NCBI RefSeq assembly: GCF_003012735.1
Contig: NZ_PXYI01000009.1
Location: 174,513 to 238,512, forward strand
Reading direction: 5' to 3'
Length of the DNA stretch: 64,000 nucleotides
Origin: Allosphingosinicella deserti
Lineage (GTDB): Bacteria > Pseudomonadota > Alphaproteobacteria > Sphingomonadales > Sphingomonadaceae
Below are positions 36,598 through 44,495 of the stretch, one piece after another. The notes beneath the pieces were generated by a model that saw nothing but the letters and a program-made list of their open reading frames with translations, was not told the origin of the DNA and ran no database searches. The translations under genes were made by a program, and so were the position numbers. How positions within the stretch are numbered: position 1 is the stretch's first letter; every line of letters starts with the position of its first letter.

Positions 36598-37491
36598 TCA
36601 TGCCCGGTTCCCCGCAACGGCGATGCCCGCATGATCGAGCGCGGCGTCGACCGCACGGCGGCTCGCGTCGGATGGCGGCGTCATCGGCAGGCGGACATCG
36701 AGTGGGAAATCGGGGAAAACCCGCGACAACGCATATTTGGCAGGTCCAGGCGATGCGTCGGAAAACAGGGCGGCATGCAACGGATAAAGCCGATCCTGAA
36801 GCCTGAGTGCTCCGTCCCAGTCGCCGTTCAGGCATGCTTCGTGAAAGTCCGCACAAAGCCGCGGCGCGACGTTGGCGGTCACCGAAATCGAGCCGACGCC
36901 GCCCATTGCCATGAAGCCCAGCGTCATGTCGTCATTGCCGGAAAGCTGGACGAAATCCACGCCGCAGGCAAGCCGCTGCGCCGAAACCCGGGCGAGCTGC
37001 CCACTCGCATCCTTGATGCCGACGACGTTCGGCAGCCGCGCGATCCGCGCAAGCGTCTCGACATTGATGTCGGTCACCGTCCGGCCCGGCACGTTATAGA
37101 CGACGATCGGCAGATCGCAGGCCTCGACCAGCATCTCGAAGTGGCGGATCAGGCCGTCCTGGTTCGGGCGGTTATAATAAGGCAGCACGATCAAGGCGGC
37201 GTCTGCGCCGCGCTCTTGCGCCGCCTGCATGTTCTGGATCGCGCTTTGCGTGCTGTTCGATCCGCACCCGGCGATCACCGGAACTCGGCCTTTTACCTGA
37301 TCGACGCAGACCTCGATCACGCGATAATGATCTTCGGCAATCAGGGTGGCCGATTCGCCGGTGGTGCCGACGGGCACAAGCCCATGACTCCCTTCGGCAA
37401 TTTGCCACTCGACGAAGTCGCGATAGCAATCTTCGGCAAACGCTTCGTCGCGGAAAGGCGTCACCAGAGCCGGGATCGACCCGCGAAACAT
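36598..37491 (-). CDS. dapA: 4-hydroxy-tetrahydrodipicolinate synthase DapA
   Basis: Condenses pyruvate with aspartate semialdehyde, the first committed step to lysine and diaminopimelate. In 297 residues: GTTGESATL (substrate loop), YNVPGRT with the catalytic Tyr, and the Schiff-base Lys in [16 protein letters not shown] precedes the ATG. It lies upstream of smpB on the same strand and divergent from the transglycosylase gene. The active-site triad (T, Y, Y) and the Lys all look intact. Confidence 0.97.
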   Translation of the reverse strand: MFRGSIPALVTPFRDEAFAEDCYRDFVEWQIAEGSHGLVPVGTTGESATLIAEDHYRVIEVCVDQVKGRVPVIAGCGSNSTQSAIQNMQAAQERGADAALIVLPYYNRPNQDGLIRHFEMLVEACDLPIVVYNVPGRTVTDINVETLARIARLPNVVGIKDASGQLARVSAQRLACGVDFVQLSGNDDMTLGFMAMGGVGSISVTANVAPRLCADFHEACLNGDWDGALRLQDRLYPLHAALFSDASPGPAKYALSRVFPDFPLDVRLPMTPPSDASRRAVDAALDHAGIAVAGNRA

Positions 37492-37588
37492 GGAAAGTCT
37501 CCTTCAACGAGACGGCGTTGCGTATAGGATGAGAAATGCGGGTGGCCGTTCAGGGCCTGATAAGGAGCGGGGTGGCATTCTGTCCAGC

Positions 37589-39619
37589 ATGCAGAAAAAG
37601 TTGGTGTTGAGCGGTCTTCTTGGGGTTTCCGCAGCCTCGATCGCAGCGGTCGCGACCGGCGTTCCGCAGATGAAGCCGATGCGGGTCCTGCCCGTCTCGC
37701 TTCAGACGGTTTCGACTCCACCGGCGATGCAGCCTGCCCTGCCGCCGGCCTCGCCGCCGCGACCCTATGTGCCGGCCGGGATCGACAGCGGGCTTTCGCG
37801 CTGGAACGCCCTGCGCCAGAGCGACAATCTTCCTTTCTCCTCCTACGCGTCCTTCCTTGCTTCCTATCGCGGATGGCCGGGCGAAGCGGCGATGCGCCGT
37901 TCGGCCGAGAAGGCGATCACCGACGCCACGCCGGCGAGCGAGGTGCTGAATTATTTCCGTCTGCTGCCGCCTGTCAGCAATACCGGCCAGGCCAAGCTTG
38001 CCTTCGGCCTGCTCAACTCGGGGCAGCCCGACGCGGCGCGCCAGGCGGCACGGACGGCCTGGACCGGCGGTGCGCTCTCCGACGCCGACGAATTCCGCAT
38101 TCTCAGCCTGTTCGGAGCGGCGCTGACCCCGCAGGACCATGATGCTCGGGTCGATCGACTGCTCGCGGACGGCTCGCTCCAGAGCGCGCGCCGCGCACTT
38201 GGCTATGCCTCTGCGATGCAGCGGCCAATGTTCGAAGCGCGGCTCGCGCTGCAAAGCCGCGCGCCCGACGCGTTCAGCCGGGTGTCGATGCTCAGCGGCT
38301 ACGAAGGCCATGCCGGCCTGATCCAGGATCGCGCCAATTATCTGCGCAGCAGCGGCCAGAGCGTTGCCGCACGCCAGCTTCTCGCGACGGCGCGGATCAC
38401 CACCCGCCCGGCAAACCCAGAGACCTGGCTCGAGACGTTGCTGACCAATGCCAAAGCCGCGTCCAACGACGGTCAGTGGTCGACGGCCTACGATATCGCC
38501 GCGCGAATCGACGACACCTATCCCTCCGGCACCGACGTCAGCTCACGGCCTTATGGCGAACGCGACGCCTATACGAGCCTGGCCTGGCTTGGCGGCAATG
38601 CAGCGCTGAACAAACTCGCGCGACCGGCGGATGCGGCGCGACTATTTGGTCTCTATGCGCGGGCGGCCAAGTCTCCGCAGACCCGGTCCAAAGGCTTCTA
38701 CTGGGGAGCGCGCGCTGCGTTCGCCGCCGGGCAGCAGGCACTCTCCGATTCGCTTCTGCAGCAGGCGGCCGCGAGCCCCGATCAATATTACGGCCAGCTT
38801 GCGCTCGAACGTCTCGGACGGCGGGTAAATCCTCCGGCTGCCCCGACGATTTTTCCGACCCCGGCCGATCGCTCCGCATTCGCGTCGCGCCCGCTTGTCC
38901 AGGCGACCAAGGCGCTTGGCGATCTCGGCCGCTGGAACGACCAGTCCCTGTTCGTGCGCGCCCTCGCCGACAGCCTCGAGAGCGATCAGGATCGTTTGCT
39001 CGCCGGCGAGTTCGGCCGCTCCATCGGCCGCCTCGATCTCGGGGTTTGGGTCGCGCGCCAGGCGCGCAACAGCGGCGCCAATTTCTATGCACCAACGGCG
39101 TTCCCGGAAGTCACCCTGCCCGCCGCATATTCACACCAGTGGAGCCTCGCCCACGGCATCACCCGCCAGGAAAGCTCATTCGATCGCGCGGCGATGAGCC
39201 ATGTTGGGGCCCGCGGGATGATGCAATTGATGCCGGGCACCGCCCGCGAACAGGCCGGCAAGGTCGGCCTGCCCTATGACCTAGGGCGCCTGACCAGCGA
39301 CCCCGCGTACAATGTCATGCTCGGCACCAGCTATTTTCAGCGCCTGCTCAACCAATGGGGCGGCAACGTTCCGATGGCGGTCGCAAGCTACAATGCCGGA
39401 GCGGGTAACGTCGCAAAATGGGTCCGTCAGAACGGCGATCCGCGCGCCGGTGCCGACATCGTCCGGTGGATCGAGGACATTCCCTATTCGGAGACGCGCA
39501 ATTACGTGCAGCGGGTGCTCGAAAATGCAGTCGTCTATGACGCCATACGTGCCCAGCGCACCGGCAGCGGGAGCGGCAACCGGCTGTCCTTCTACCTCGG
39601 CAAGGCCGGCGCGGGCTAA
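37589..39619 (+). CDS. Soluble lytic murein transglycosylase (Slt70-type)
   Basis: A 676-residue periplasmic enzyme that cuts peptidoglycan glycan strands to leave anhydro-MurNAc ends. It has an N-terminal signal-like hydrophobic segment (LVLSGLLGVSAASIAAVATG), a long alpha-helical superhelix, and a C-terminal SLT domain with catalytic E528 in ITRQESSFDRAAMSHVGARGMMQLMPGTA, then NVMLGTSYFQRLLNQWGGN and VASYNAGAGNVAKW. ATG 37589 is preferred though the AAGGAG is about 20 bases away. It is divergent from dapA. Confidence 0.92.
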   Translation: MQKKLVLSGLLGVSAASIAAVATGVPQMKPMRVLPVSLQTVSTPPAMQPALPPASPPRPYVPAGIDSGLSRWNALRQSDNLPFSSYASFLASYRGWPGEAAMRRSAEKAITDATPASEVLNYFRLLPPVSNTGQAKLAFGLLNSGQPDAARQAARTAWTGGALSDADEFRILSLFGAALTPQDHDARVDRLLADGSLQSARRALGYASAMQRPMFEARLALQSRAPDAFSRVSMLSGYEGHAGLIQDRANYLRSSGQSVAARQLLATARITTRPANPETWLETLLTNAKAASNDGQWSTAYDIAARIDDTYPSGTDVSSRPYGERDAYTSLAWLGGNAALNKLARPADAARLFGLYARAAKSPQTRSKGFYWGARAAFAAGQQALSDSLLQQAAASPDQYYGQLALERLGRRVNPPAAPTIFPTPADRSAFASRPLVQATKALGDLGRWNDQSLFVRALADSLESDQDRLLAGEFGRSIGRLDLGVWVARQARNSGANFYAPTAFPEVTLPAAYSHQWSLAHGITRQESSFDRAAMSHVGARGMMQLMPGTAREQAGKVGLPYDLGRLTSDPAYNVMLGTSYFQRLLNQWGGNVPMAVASYNAGAGNVAKWVRQNGDPRAGADIVRWIEDIPYSETRNYVQRVLENAVVYDAIRAQRTGSGSGNRLSFYLGKAGAG

Positions 39620-39659
39620 AACTCGCTTCGCGCTTTGATCGACGGCCGGCGTGGCAGCG

Positions 39660-40538
39660 TCACTCCGCCCATTCGGCACGGCCATAGCCTTGCGCGTAGA
39701 GCAAGGCGGTGAGATCGCCATGGTCGATCCGGGCGTCGGCGGCCGCTGCAGCCGCCGGCTTGGCGCGGAAGGCGACACCCAGGCCCGCCGCCTCGATCAT
39801 CGGGATATCGTTGGCGCCGTCGCCGACCGCCAGCGCGTCGGCAGCGTCGAGACCGTGCTCCGCCAACGCTCCAAGCAAGGTGGCGCGCTTCGTGTCGGCA
39901 CCGACGATCGGCTCTCCGACCGTACCATCCAGACGTCCGTCGCTGCCGAGCAGGCGGTTGGCGATGACCCGTTCGAAGCCGATCTCCTCACCCACCGGTT
40001 CGGCGAAGGCCGTGAAGCCTCCGGAAACCAGGATGGTAAGTGCTCCATCGCGGCGCATCGTTCGCACCAGCGCTCGAGCGCCGGGCGTCAGCCGCACGCG
40101 CTCCCTGCGACAGCGCTCGATCATTGCCGTATCGAGGCCCTTCAGCAACGCGACGCGGGCACGGAGCGCGCCCTCGAAGGCGAGCTCGCCGCGCATCGCG
40201 CGCTCTGTGATCTCCGCAACTTCGGCCTTTAAGCCCGCATAATCGGCGAGTTCGTCGATGCACTCGACCGTGATCATCGTGGAATCCATGTCGGCGATCA
40301 GCAATTTCTTACGTCGTCCGGCCTCGCCCTGGACGACGATGTCGACACCGGGAAAATGTGCCTCAAGCGCGCTTCGCACCGGGAGAAGATCGGCGGAGAA
40401 GAGGAGGTCGCAGGCCTTGTCGCGTTCGATCCAGCTACGCCCCATCGGCTCGACGCCGATTGCGCGCAGCATGTCCTCGCTCTTCGAAATATCGCCGCCC
40501 GAAAGCCGGTCTGCTGCTATCAGCGTCGCGATGAACAT
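39660..40538 (-). CDS. serB: Phosphoserine phosphatase SerB
   Basis: A HAD-family enzyme making serine from phosphoserine, 292 residues. The nucleophile motif is DMDST in KKLLIADMDSTMITVECIDELADYAGLK, motif II is LVSGGFTAFA, and motif III/IV is AVGDGANDIPMIEAAGLGVAFRAKP. The N-terminal 80 residues may form a regulatory ACT-like domain. ATG 40538 overlaps the divergent miaA start by eight bases. Confidence 0.95.
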   Translation of the reverse strand: MFIATLIAADRLSGGDISKSEDMLRAIGVEPMGRSWIERDKACDLLFSADLLPVRSALEAHFPGVDIVVQGEAGRRKKLLIADMDSTMITVECIDELADYAGLKAEVAEITERAMRGELAFEGALRARVALLKGLDTAMIERCRRERVRLTPGARALVRTMRRDGALTILVSGGFTAFAEPVGEEIGFERVIANRLLGSDGRLDGTVGEPIVGADTKRATLLGALAEHGLDAADALAVGDGANDIPMIEAAGLGVAFRAKPAAAAAADARIDHGDLTALLYAQGYGRAEWAE

Positions 40539-41508
40539 CTCTTCTCTCTCTCTGCCCAGTTCGGCTCTGCCAAGGGTGGCGCTTATTGCGGGGCCGACCG
40601 CCAGCGGCAAGTCGGCATTGGCGCTGCGCTTTGCGAACCGGGTGGCGGGCACGATCGTCAACGCGGACAGCGCCCAGGTCTATCGCGATCTCCGGATCGT
40701 CAGCGCACGCCCGTTGCCGGAGGAGGAGGCACTGGCACCGCATCGTCTCTACGGCACGCGCGACGGCGCGATTGCATGCTCCGCGGCCGATTGGGCAGAG
40801 GACGCGAAGCGCGAGATCGAAGCTGTGCACGCGCAGGCTCGTATTCCTGTGCTGGTCGGCGGCACAGGTTTCTACGTTCGCACCCTCCTCGAAGGCATCG
40901 CCCCGATCCCGCCGATTGACCCGGCGATACGTGAGGCGGTGCGGGCGCTCCCGGTCGAATCGGCATACCAGGCGCTGGTGAGCGAAGACTTCGAAGCAGC
41001 CGCACGCCTCGGACCAAGCGACACGACCCGGGTCGCCCGGGCCCTCGAAGTGGTGCGTTCAACGGGCAAGCCGCTTGGCGAATGGCAGCAAGCGCGCGCG
41101 GGCGGTATCGCCGCAGCCGTGGCGCTGCGCCCGCTGATCCTGCTTCCACCACGCGCTTGGCTTTACGAACGATGTGATCAGCGGTTCGAGAACATGATGT
41201 CGAACGAAGGGCTTAACGAGATTTCCTTACTTCTCGCTCGAGATTTCGATCCGATGCTGCCGGTTATGCGTGCAATCGGCGTACGCGAGATCGCGGCCTA
41301 TCTGCGCGGTGACATGACGCGAGATCAGGCGCTGGAGGCCGGCCGGCGTGCGACCCGCCACTATGCCAAGCGCCAGTATACTTGGTTCGCGCACCAGAGC
41401 CCGATCGACTGGCCGCGTTGGACCGAACCCCTCACCAATGCCAACGCTGACACGGCACTAGCGCTGCTTGGGCTCCCCGAAGGCGGCGCACCGGCGTTGC
41501 GGGCTTGA
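40531..41508 (+). CDS. miaA: tRNA dimethylallyltransferase MiaA
   Basis: Adds a dimethylallyl group to adenosine-37 of tRNAs reading codons that start with U. In 325 residues: P-loop GPTASGKS (21-28), NADSAQVYRDLRIVSARP, and the substrate region VGGTGFYVRTLL, with ending RRATRHYAKRQYTWFAH. The ATG at 40531 overlaps the divergent serB start; a GTG at 40576 directly before the P-loop region is a possible alternative. The reductoisomerase gene follows 22 bp downstream. Confidence 0.95.
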   Translation: MNISSLSLPSSALPRVALIAGPTASGKSALALRFANRVAGTIVNADSAQVYRDLRIVSARPLPEEEALAPHRLYGTRDGAIACSAADWAEDAKREIEAVHAQARIPVLVGGTGFYVRTLLEGIAPIPPIDPAIREAVRALPVESAYQALVSEDFEAAARLGPSDTTRVARALEVVRSTGKPLGEWQQARAGGIAAAVALRPLILLPPRAWLYERCDQRFENMMSNEGLNEISLLLARDFDPMLPVMRAIGVREIAAYLRGDMTRDQALEAGRRATRHYAKRQYTWFAHQSPIDWPRWTEPLTNANADTALALLGLPEGGAPALRA

Positions 41509-41530
41509 GGCGGAAGGCCTAGCGCGAGGC

Positions 41531-42514
41531 ATGGACATCTTATTCGACAAGGATGCTGATCTCGATCTTGTGCGCCGCCGGCGCGTCGCTGTGATCGGCT
41601 ATGGCAATCAAGGTCGCGCCCAGGCGCTCAATCTTCGCGACAGCGGCGTCGATGTGATCGTTGCGCTTCCCGAGACGTCCGCCCGACGTGGTCAAGCCGG
41701 CAACGACGGTTTCGCCACAGCCACGACCGCGGAGGCGGCACAGCGGGCAGACCTGCTGGTGCTGCTCGCGGCCGACGAAGATCATGCTCGGATCTATTCG
41801 GAAGAAATCGAGTCAAGGCTCTGCAACGGCAGCGCAATAGTTTTTGCGCACGGCCTATCTGTCCGCTTCGATCTGATCCGGCCACGACCGGATCTCGACA
41901 TCCTCCTGGTTGCGCCGAAAGGTCCCGGCACCGCGCTTCGATCCGAATATGAAGCAGGCTCCGGCCTCGTCGCCTTGTTCGCAGTTGCGCAGGACGCCAG
42001 CGGCAATGCCCGCGATCTCGCACTCTCCTATGCCGCGGCGCTCGGCAGCGGCCGGGTCGGGATCCTGCCGACCACCTTCGCCGAGGAGAGCGAGGCCGAT
42101 CTGTTCAACGAGCAGGCGGTTTTATGGGGTGCGATCCCGGAGCTGATCCACGCCGGCTTCGAGACGTTGGTGGAGGCAGGGTTCTCACCGGAAATCGCTT
42201 ATTTCGAGTGCCTTACTGAGGTTAAGCTGATAGCTGATCTCATCTACGCACGCGGCATTGCCGGGATGCGGGAGGCGATCTCCAGCACCGCCGAGTTCGG
42301 GGCGGTCGAGGGCGGCACCCGCATCGTCACGCCCGAAACCCGGGCCGAGATGCGCAAGATTCTCGCCGAGGTTCGCAGCGGCGCATTTGTCGAGAAGCTG
42401 ATCGCCGATGCAGGTACCGGCTATCCTCGCCTCAAGGCGAGCCGAGGCGAGGCAGCCGCGCATCCGATAGAAGCGGTCGGGCAGCGGCTGCGCAGGCTCA
42501 CCGCCCGCCCCTGA
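41531..42514 (+). CDS. ilvC: Ketol-acid reductoisomerase (class I), divergent cofactor loop
   Basis: A 327-residue class I KARI that isomerises and reduces acetolactate in valine/isoleucine synthesis. All catalytic residues are in place at the standard numbering: H107 (FAHGL), D190 and E194 (DLFNEQ), E226 and E230 (FECLTEVKLI), S251 (AISSTAEFG). GYGNQG is at 23-28. The NADP-phosphate loop is unusual: at positions 45-53 it reads ALPETSARR instead of a G-L-R-x-G-S-x-S-W pattern, losing Arg47 and Ser52. This could change cofactor preference. The acetolactate synthase genes often found here are absent, so it may be a second copy. The ribosome site is weak. Confidence 0.88.
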   Translation: MDILFDKDADLDLVRRRRVAVIGYGNQGRAQALNLRDSGVDVIVALPETSARRGQAGNDGFATATTAEAAQRADLLVLLAADEDHARIYSEEIESRLCNGSAIVFAHGLSVRFDLIRPRPDLDILLVAPKGPGTALRSEYEAGSGLVALFAVAQDASGNARDLALSYAAALGSGRVGILPTTFAEESEADLFNEQAVLWGAIPELIHAGFETLVEAGFSPEIAYFECLTEVKLIADLIYARGIAGMREAISSTAEFGAVEGGTRIVTPETRAEMRKILAEVRSGAFVEKLIADAGTGYPRLKASRGEAAAHPIEAVGQRLRRLTARP

Positions 42515-42523
42515 CCGCGATGC

Positions 42524-43207
42524 TCAGGCGGCCGGGGGCGTGTTGTCGATGAACAGATCCAGTTGGGACTGACAACCCTTGTCGATGAATGCTTTGGCAA
42601 GGCCGTTCGGGTCGATGGGAACGCTCGTCAGACGCGCAATCTTCAATCGTGTCGGATCGTCGTTGCCGGTCCAGGTCAGTTGATACTCGCCGCCGTCACT
42701 GAGCGGCAGCGCTGTCGGCCAGGCGAGTTCGTCCTTGCCACTTGCCCATTCGACCTTCTGAGTGGCGCCGCCCTGCCCGGCTATGGCCAAGGTGACATCC
42801 AGATCGTTTTCGGGGCGCCACAGCTTCACGATCGTATCCGGTCCGATGCAGATCGTTCCGCTTTGAGAAATATCGACATGCCACAGGCTCGGGCTCGACG
42901 GGACTGCGCCGGCGCGCATTGCACCGAAACGCCCGCGCGCGTTGAACGCGGCCGCGGCGGTGCGCGTGCCTCCGCCGAGGGTGAAGGTACCGGGGCCGCG
43001 CAGCACGCGGGTTGCGTTCGACACAAGAACGGTGATGACGTCGCCCGGCTTCAGCGCAATCGGCGCCGCATCGCCAACCGAACGGCCCGGCGGATAGGCG
43101 GAGGAGGATGGGCCCGCCGAACGCACGACCAGCCCCGCTTCGGCTGCTGAAGTCGCTGCCAGAGCGGCGGCGATCGTAATGGAGAATGCTATGTTCCGGC
43201 TTCTCAT
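42524..43207 (-). CDS. Exported protein of unknown function
   Basis: A 227-residue protein with a clear signal peptide (MRSRNIAFSITIAAALAATS, cleavage near SAAEAG). The mature part is beta-rich with blocks VITVLVSNATRVLRGPGTFTLGGGT and WTGNDDPTRLKI, and two Cys (ICIG and KGCQSQ). No family is recognised. It is the last gene of a minus-strand series with the ClpP-like protein, another exported protein and the kinase-less sensor, 42 bp after the previous stop. Confidence 0.7.
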   Translation of the reverse strand: MRSRNIAFSITIAAALAATSAAEAGLVVRSAGPSSSAYPPGRSVGDAAPIALKPGDVITVLVSNATRVLRGPGTFTLGGGTRTAAAAFNARGRFGAMRAGAVPSSPSLWHVDISQSGTICIGPDTIVKLWRPENDLDVTLAIAGQGGATQKVEWASGKDELAWPTALPLSDGGEYQLTWTGNDDPTRLKIARLTSVPIDPNGLAKAFIDKGCQSQLDLFIDNTPPAA

Positions 43208-43249
43208 GACCTTGTCACTCCTGTGACTATCTCGTTCGAATGACGCACG

Positions 43250-43957
43250 TCAGCGCATGTTGGCGACGTTGTAACGAAGCGTTTCGTCGGCGGTTAGGCA
43301 GCGACGGGTCGATCGGTCGGCGCCCTGCTCTTCGACCGCCTTCTGACGGTACATGACCTCCGTCAGCAACTTGCGCGACACGCCCATCCGGATCAGAAAG
43401 TCGTTGTCCTCGCTGGCGAGGATCGCCGAATCCTGCTCCACCGACGCAATCAGACCAATCGTCTTGTCCCCTCCGGTGGCGAGTTCACTGCGGATCGACT
43501 GCCGGTCCGCAATATGGGTGAACATGTGCACGATGAAGTGGCCATCCGCATCCACGAACCGGGCAAGTCCGCCCATGAACATGAAATTGCACGCGGAGAA
43601 GCAGGACCATCCCTTTGGAATCCTGGTTGGAATCCCCGATTCTCGTATCACCCGACCGGCCGCGTTGCCGACACGCGCATTGCCGCCCGGCGAGCGGATC
43701 CAGATCTCGTCGATAACGCCGCCCTCGGCGGCGGCCAGCGCCGCCTGCAGCCGCTCAACGACGCCATCGTCGATCAGCCCTTCGGCGCGCAGGATGTTGC
43801 GTCCGTTCACCTGCTCGGTCGAGAAACGCATCTGTCGATAATTGGACCAGTTGAGGCTCTTGGGGCAGGTGGGGTTGACGGGGTCCATCGCCTGTTGGGC
43901 ACCGGCGCTTTCCGCTGATGCAAGGGCCAGCACGGCCAGGAAGAACCGGCGGATCAT
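43250..43957 (-). CDS. Periplasmic ClpP/crotonase-like protein
   Basis: A 235-residue exported protein (signal peptide FFLAVLALASAESAGAQ) of the periplasmic ClpP-like class (COG3904 type). Characteristic parts are RNILRAEGLIDDGVVERLQAALA, IDEIWIRSPGGNARVGNAAGRVIRESG (first Gly-rich loop), and WSCFSACNFMFMGGLARFVDADGHFIVHMF with the likely nucleophile Ser in the CFSAC region. Its ATG overlaps the upstream stop (ATGA) and GAGGG precedes it. It probably cleaves or binds peptides in the periplasm; the partner is unknown. Confidence 0.75.
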   Translation of the reverse strand: MIRRFFLAVLALASAESAGAQQAMDPVNPTCPKSLNWSNYRQMRFSTEQVNGRNILRAEGLIDDGVVERLQAALAAAEGGVIDEIWIRSPGGNARVGNAAGRVIRESGIPTRIPKGWSCFSACNFMFMGGLARFVDADGHFIVHMFTHIADRQSIRSELATGGDKTIGLIASVEQDSAILASEDNDFLIRMGVSRKLLTEVMYRQKAVEEQGADRSTRRCLTADETLRYNVANMR

Positions 43958-44460
43958 CAGACCCTCACATATCTGCTCGTACCGGGTCTCCGGCACAGGC
44001 GCTTGGGTGCCTTCGTTTCCTCACCGTCGACGATCACGACATCGTTGACTGTCATGCAGTGGCTGCCGTCGGCGAGTTGCTCGGCGCCCGTGACACTCGA
44101 CGAACCGGAGACGTTGGCGCGAGATTCCGACGTCCAGCTCGCGGTGGTGCCGACGCCGCCGCGAACCGCTTGGTTGGTGGCTTGCGCCGCCTGCTGTTGC
44201 TCCTTGCAGTCGAGGATCGCGACCAGCGCTTCCGAAAGCAGCTCGCGGGCGGGAAGAAAGCTGCCCACGGTTCCCGCAGCGCCGCGGCCGAGCACACCGG
44301 CGGCAATGTTGCCCATGAAGCCGGCGAGACCGTTCTTCTTCTTGGTGCCGCCCTCGCATCTTTGCTTTTCGGCTGCCTGATAATCGGCCGCCCATGCGAC
44401 CGGGGCCGGCCCCGGCAATGGCGCAAGCAGAACATACGCAACAATCAGTGCGCGTAACAT
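43957..44460 (-). CDS. Exported Gly/Ala-rich protein of unknown function
   Basis: A 167-residue protein with signal peptide MLRALIVAYVLLAPLPGPAP (cleavage near AWAAD). The mature protein has Cys at RCEGG and LDCKEQ, a Gly/Ala helix NIAAGVLGRGAAGTVGSFLP (possible membrane association), an Asn/Gly/Ser stretch, and a C-terminal part with SHCMTVNDVVIVDGEE and LCRRPGTSRYVRV. It does not match a family I know. Co-translated with the ClpP-like gene through a four-base overlap. Confidence 0.7.
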   Translation of the reverse strand: MLRALIVAYVLLAPLPGPAPVAWAADYQAAEKQRCEGGTKKKNGLAGFMGNIAAGVLGRGAAGTVGSFLPARELLSEALVAILDCKEQQQAAQATNQAVRGGVGTTASWTSESRANVSGSSSVTGAEQLADGSHCMTVNDVVIVDGEETKAPKRLCRRPGTSRYVRV

Positions 44461-44495
44461 TCAGAGTTCCCCCACGAACCCTCTCATCTCACAAC

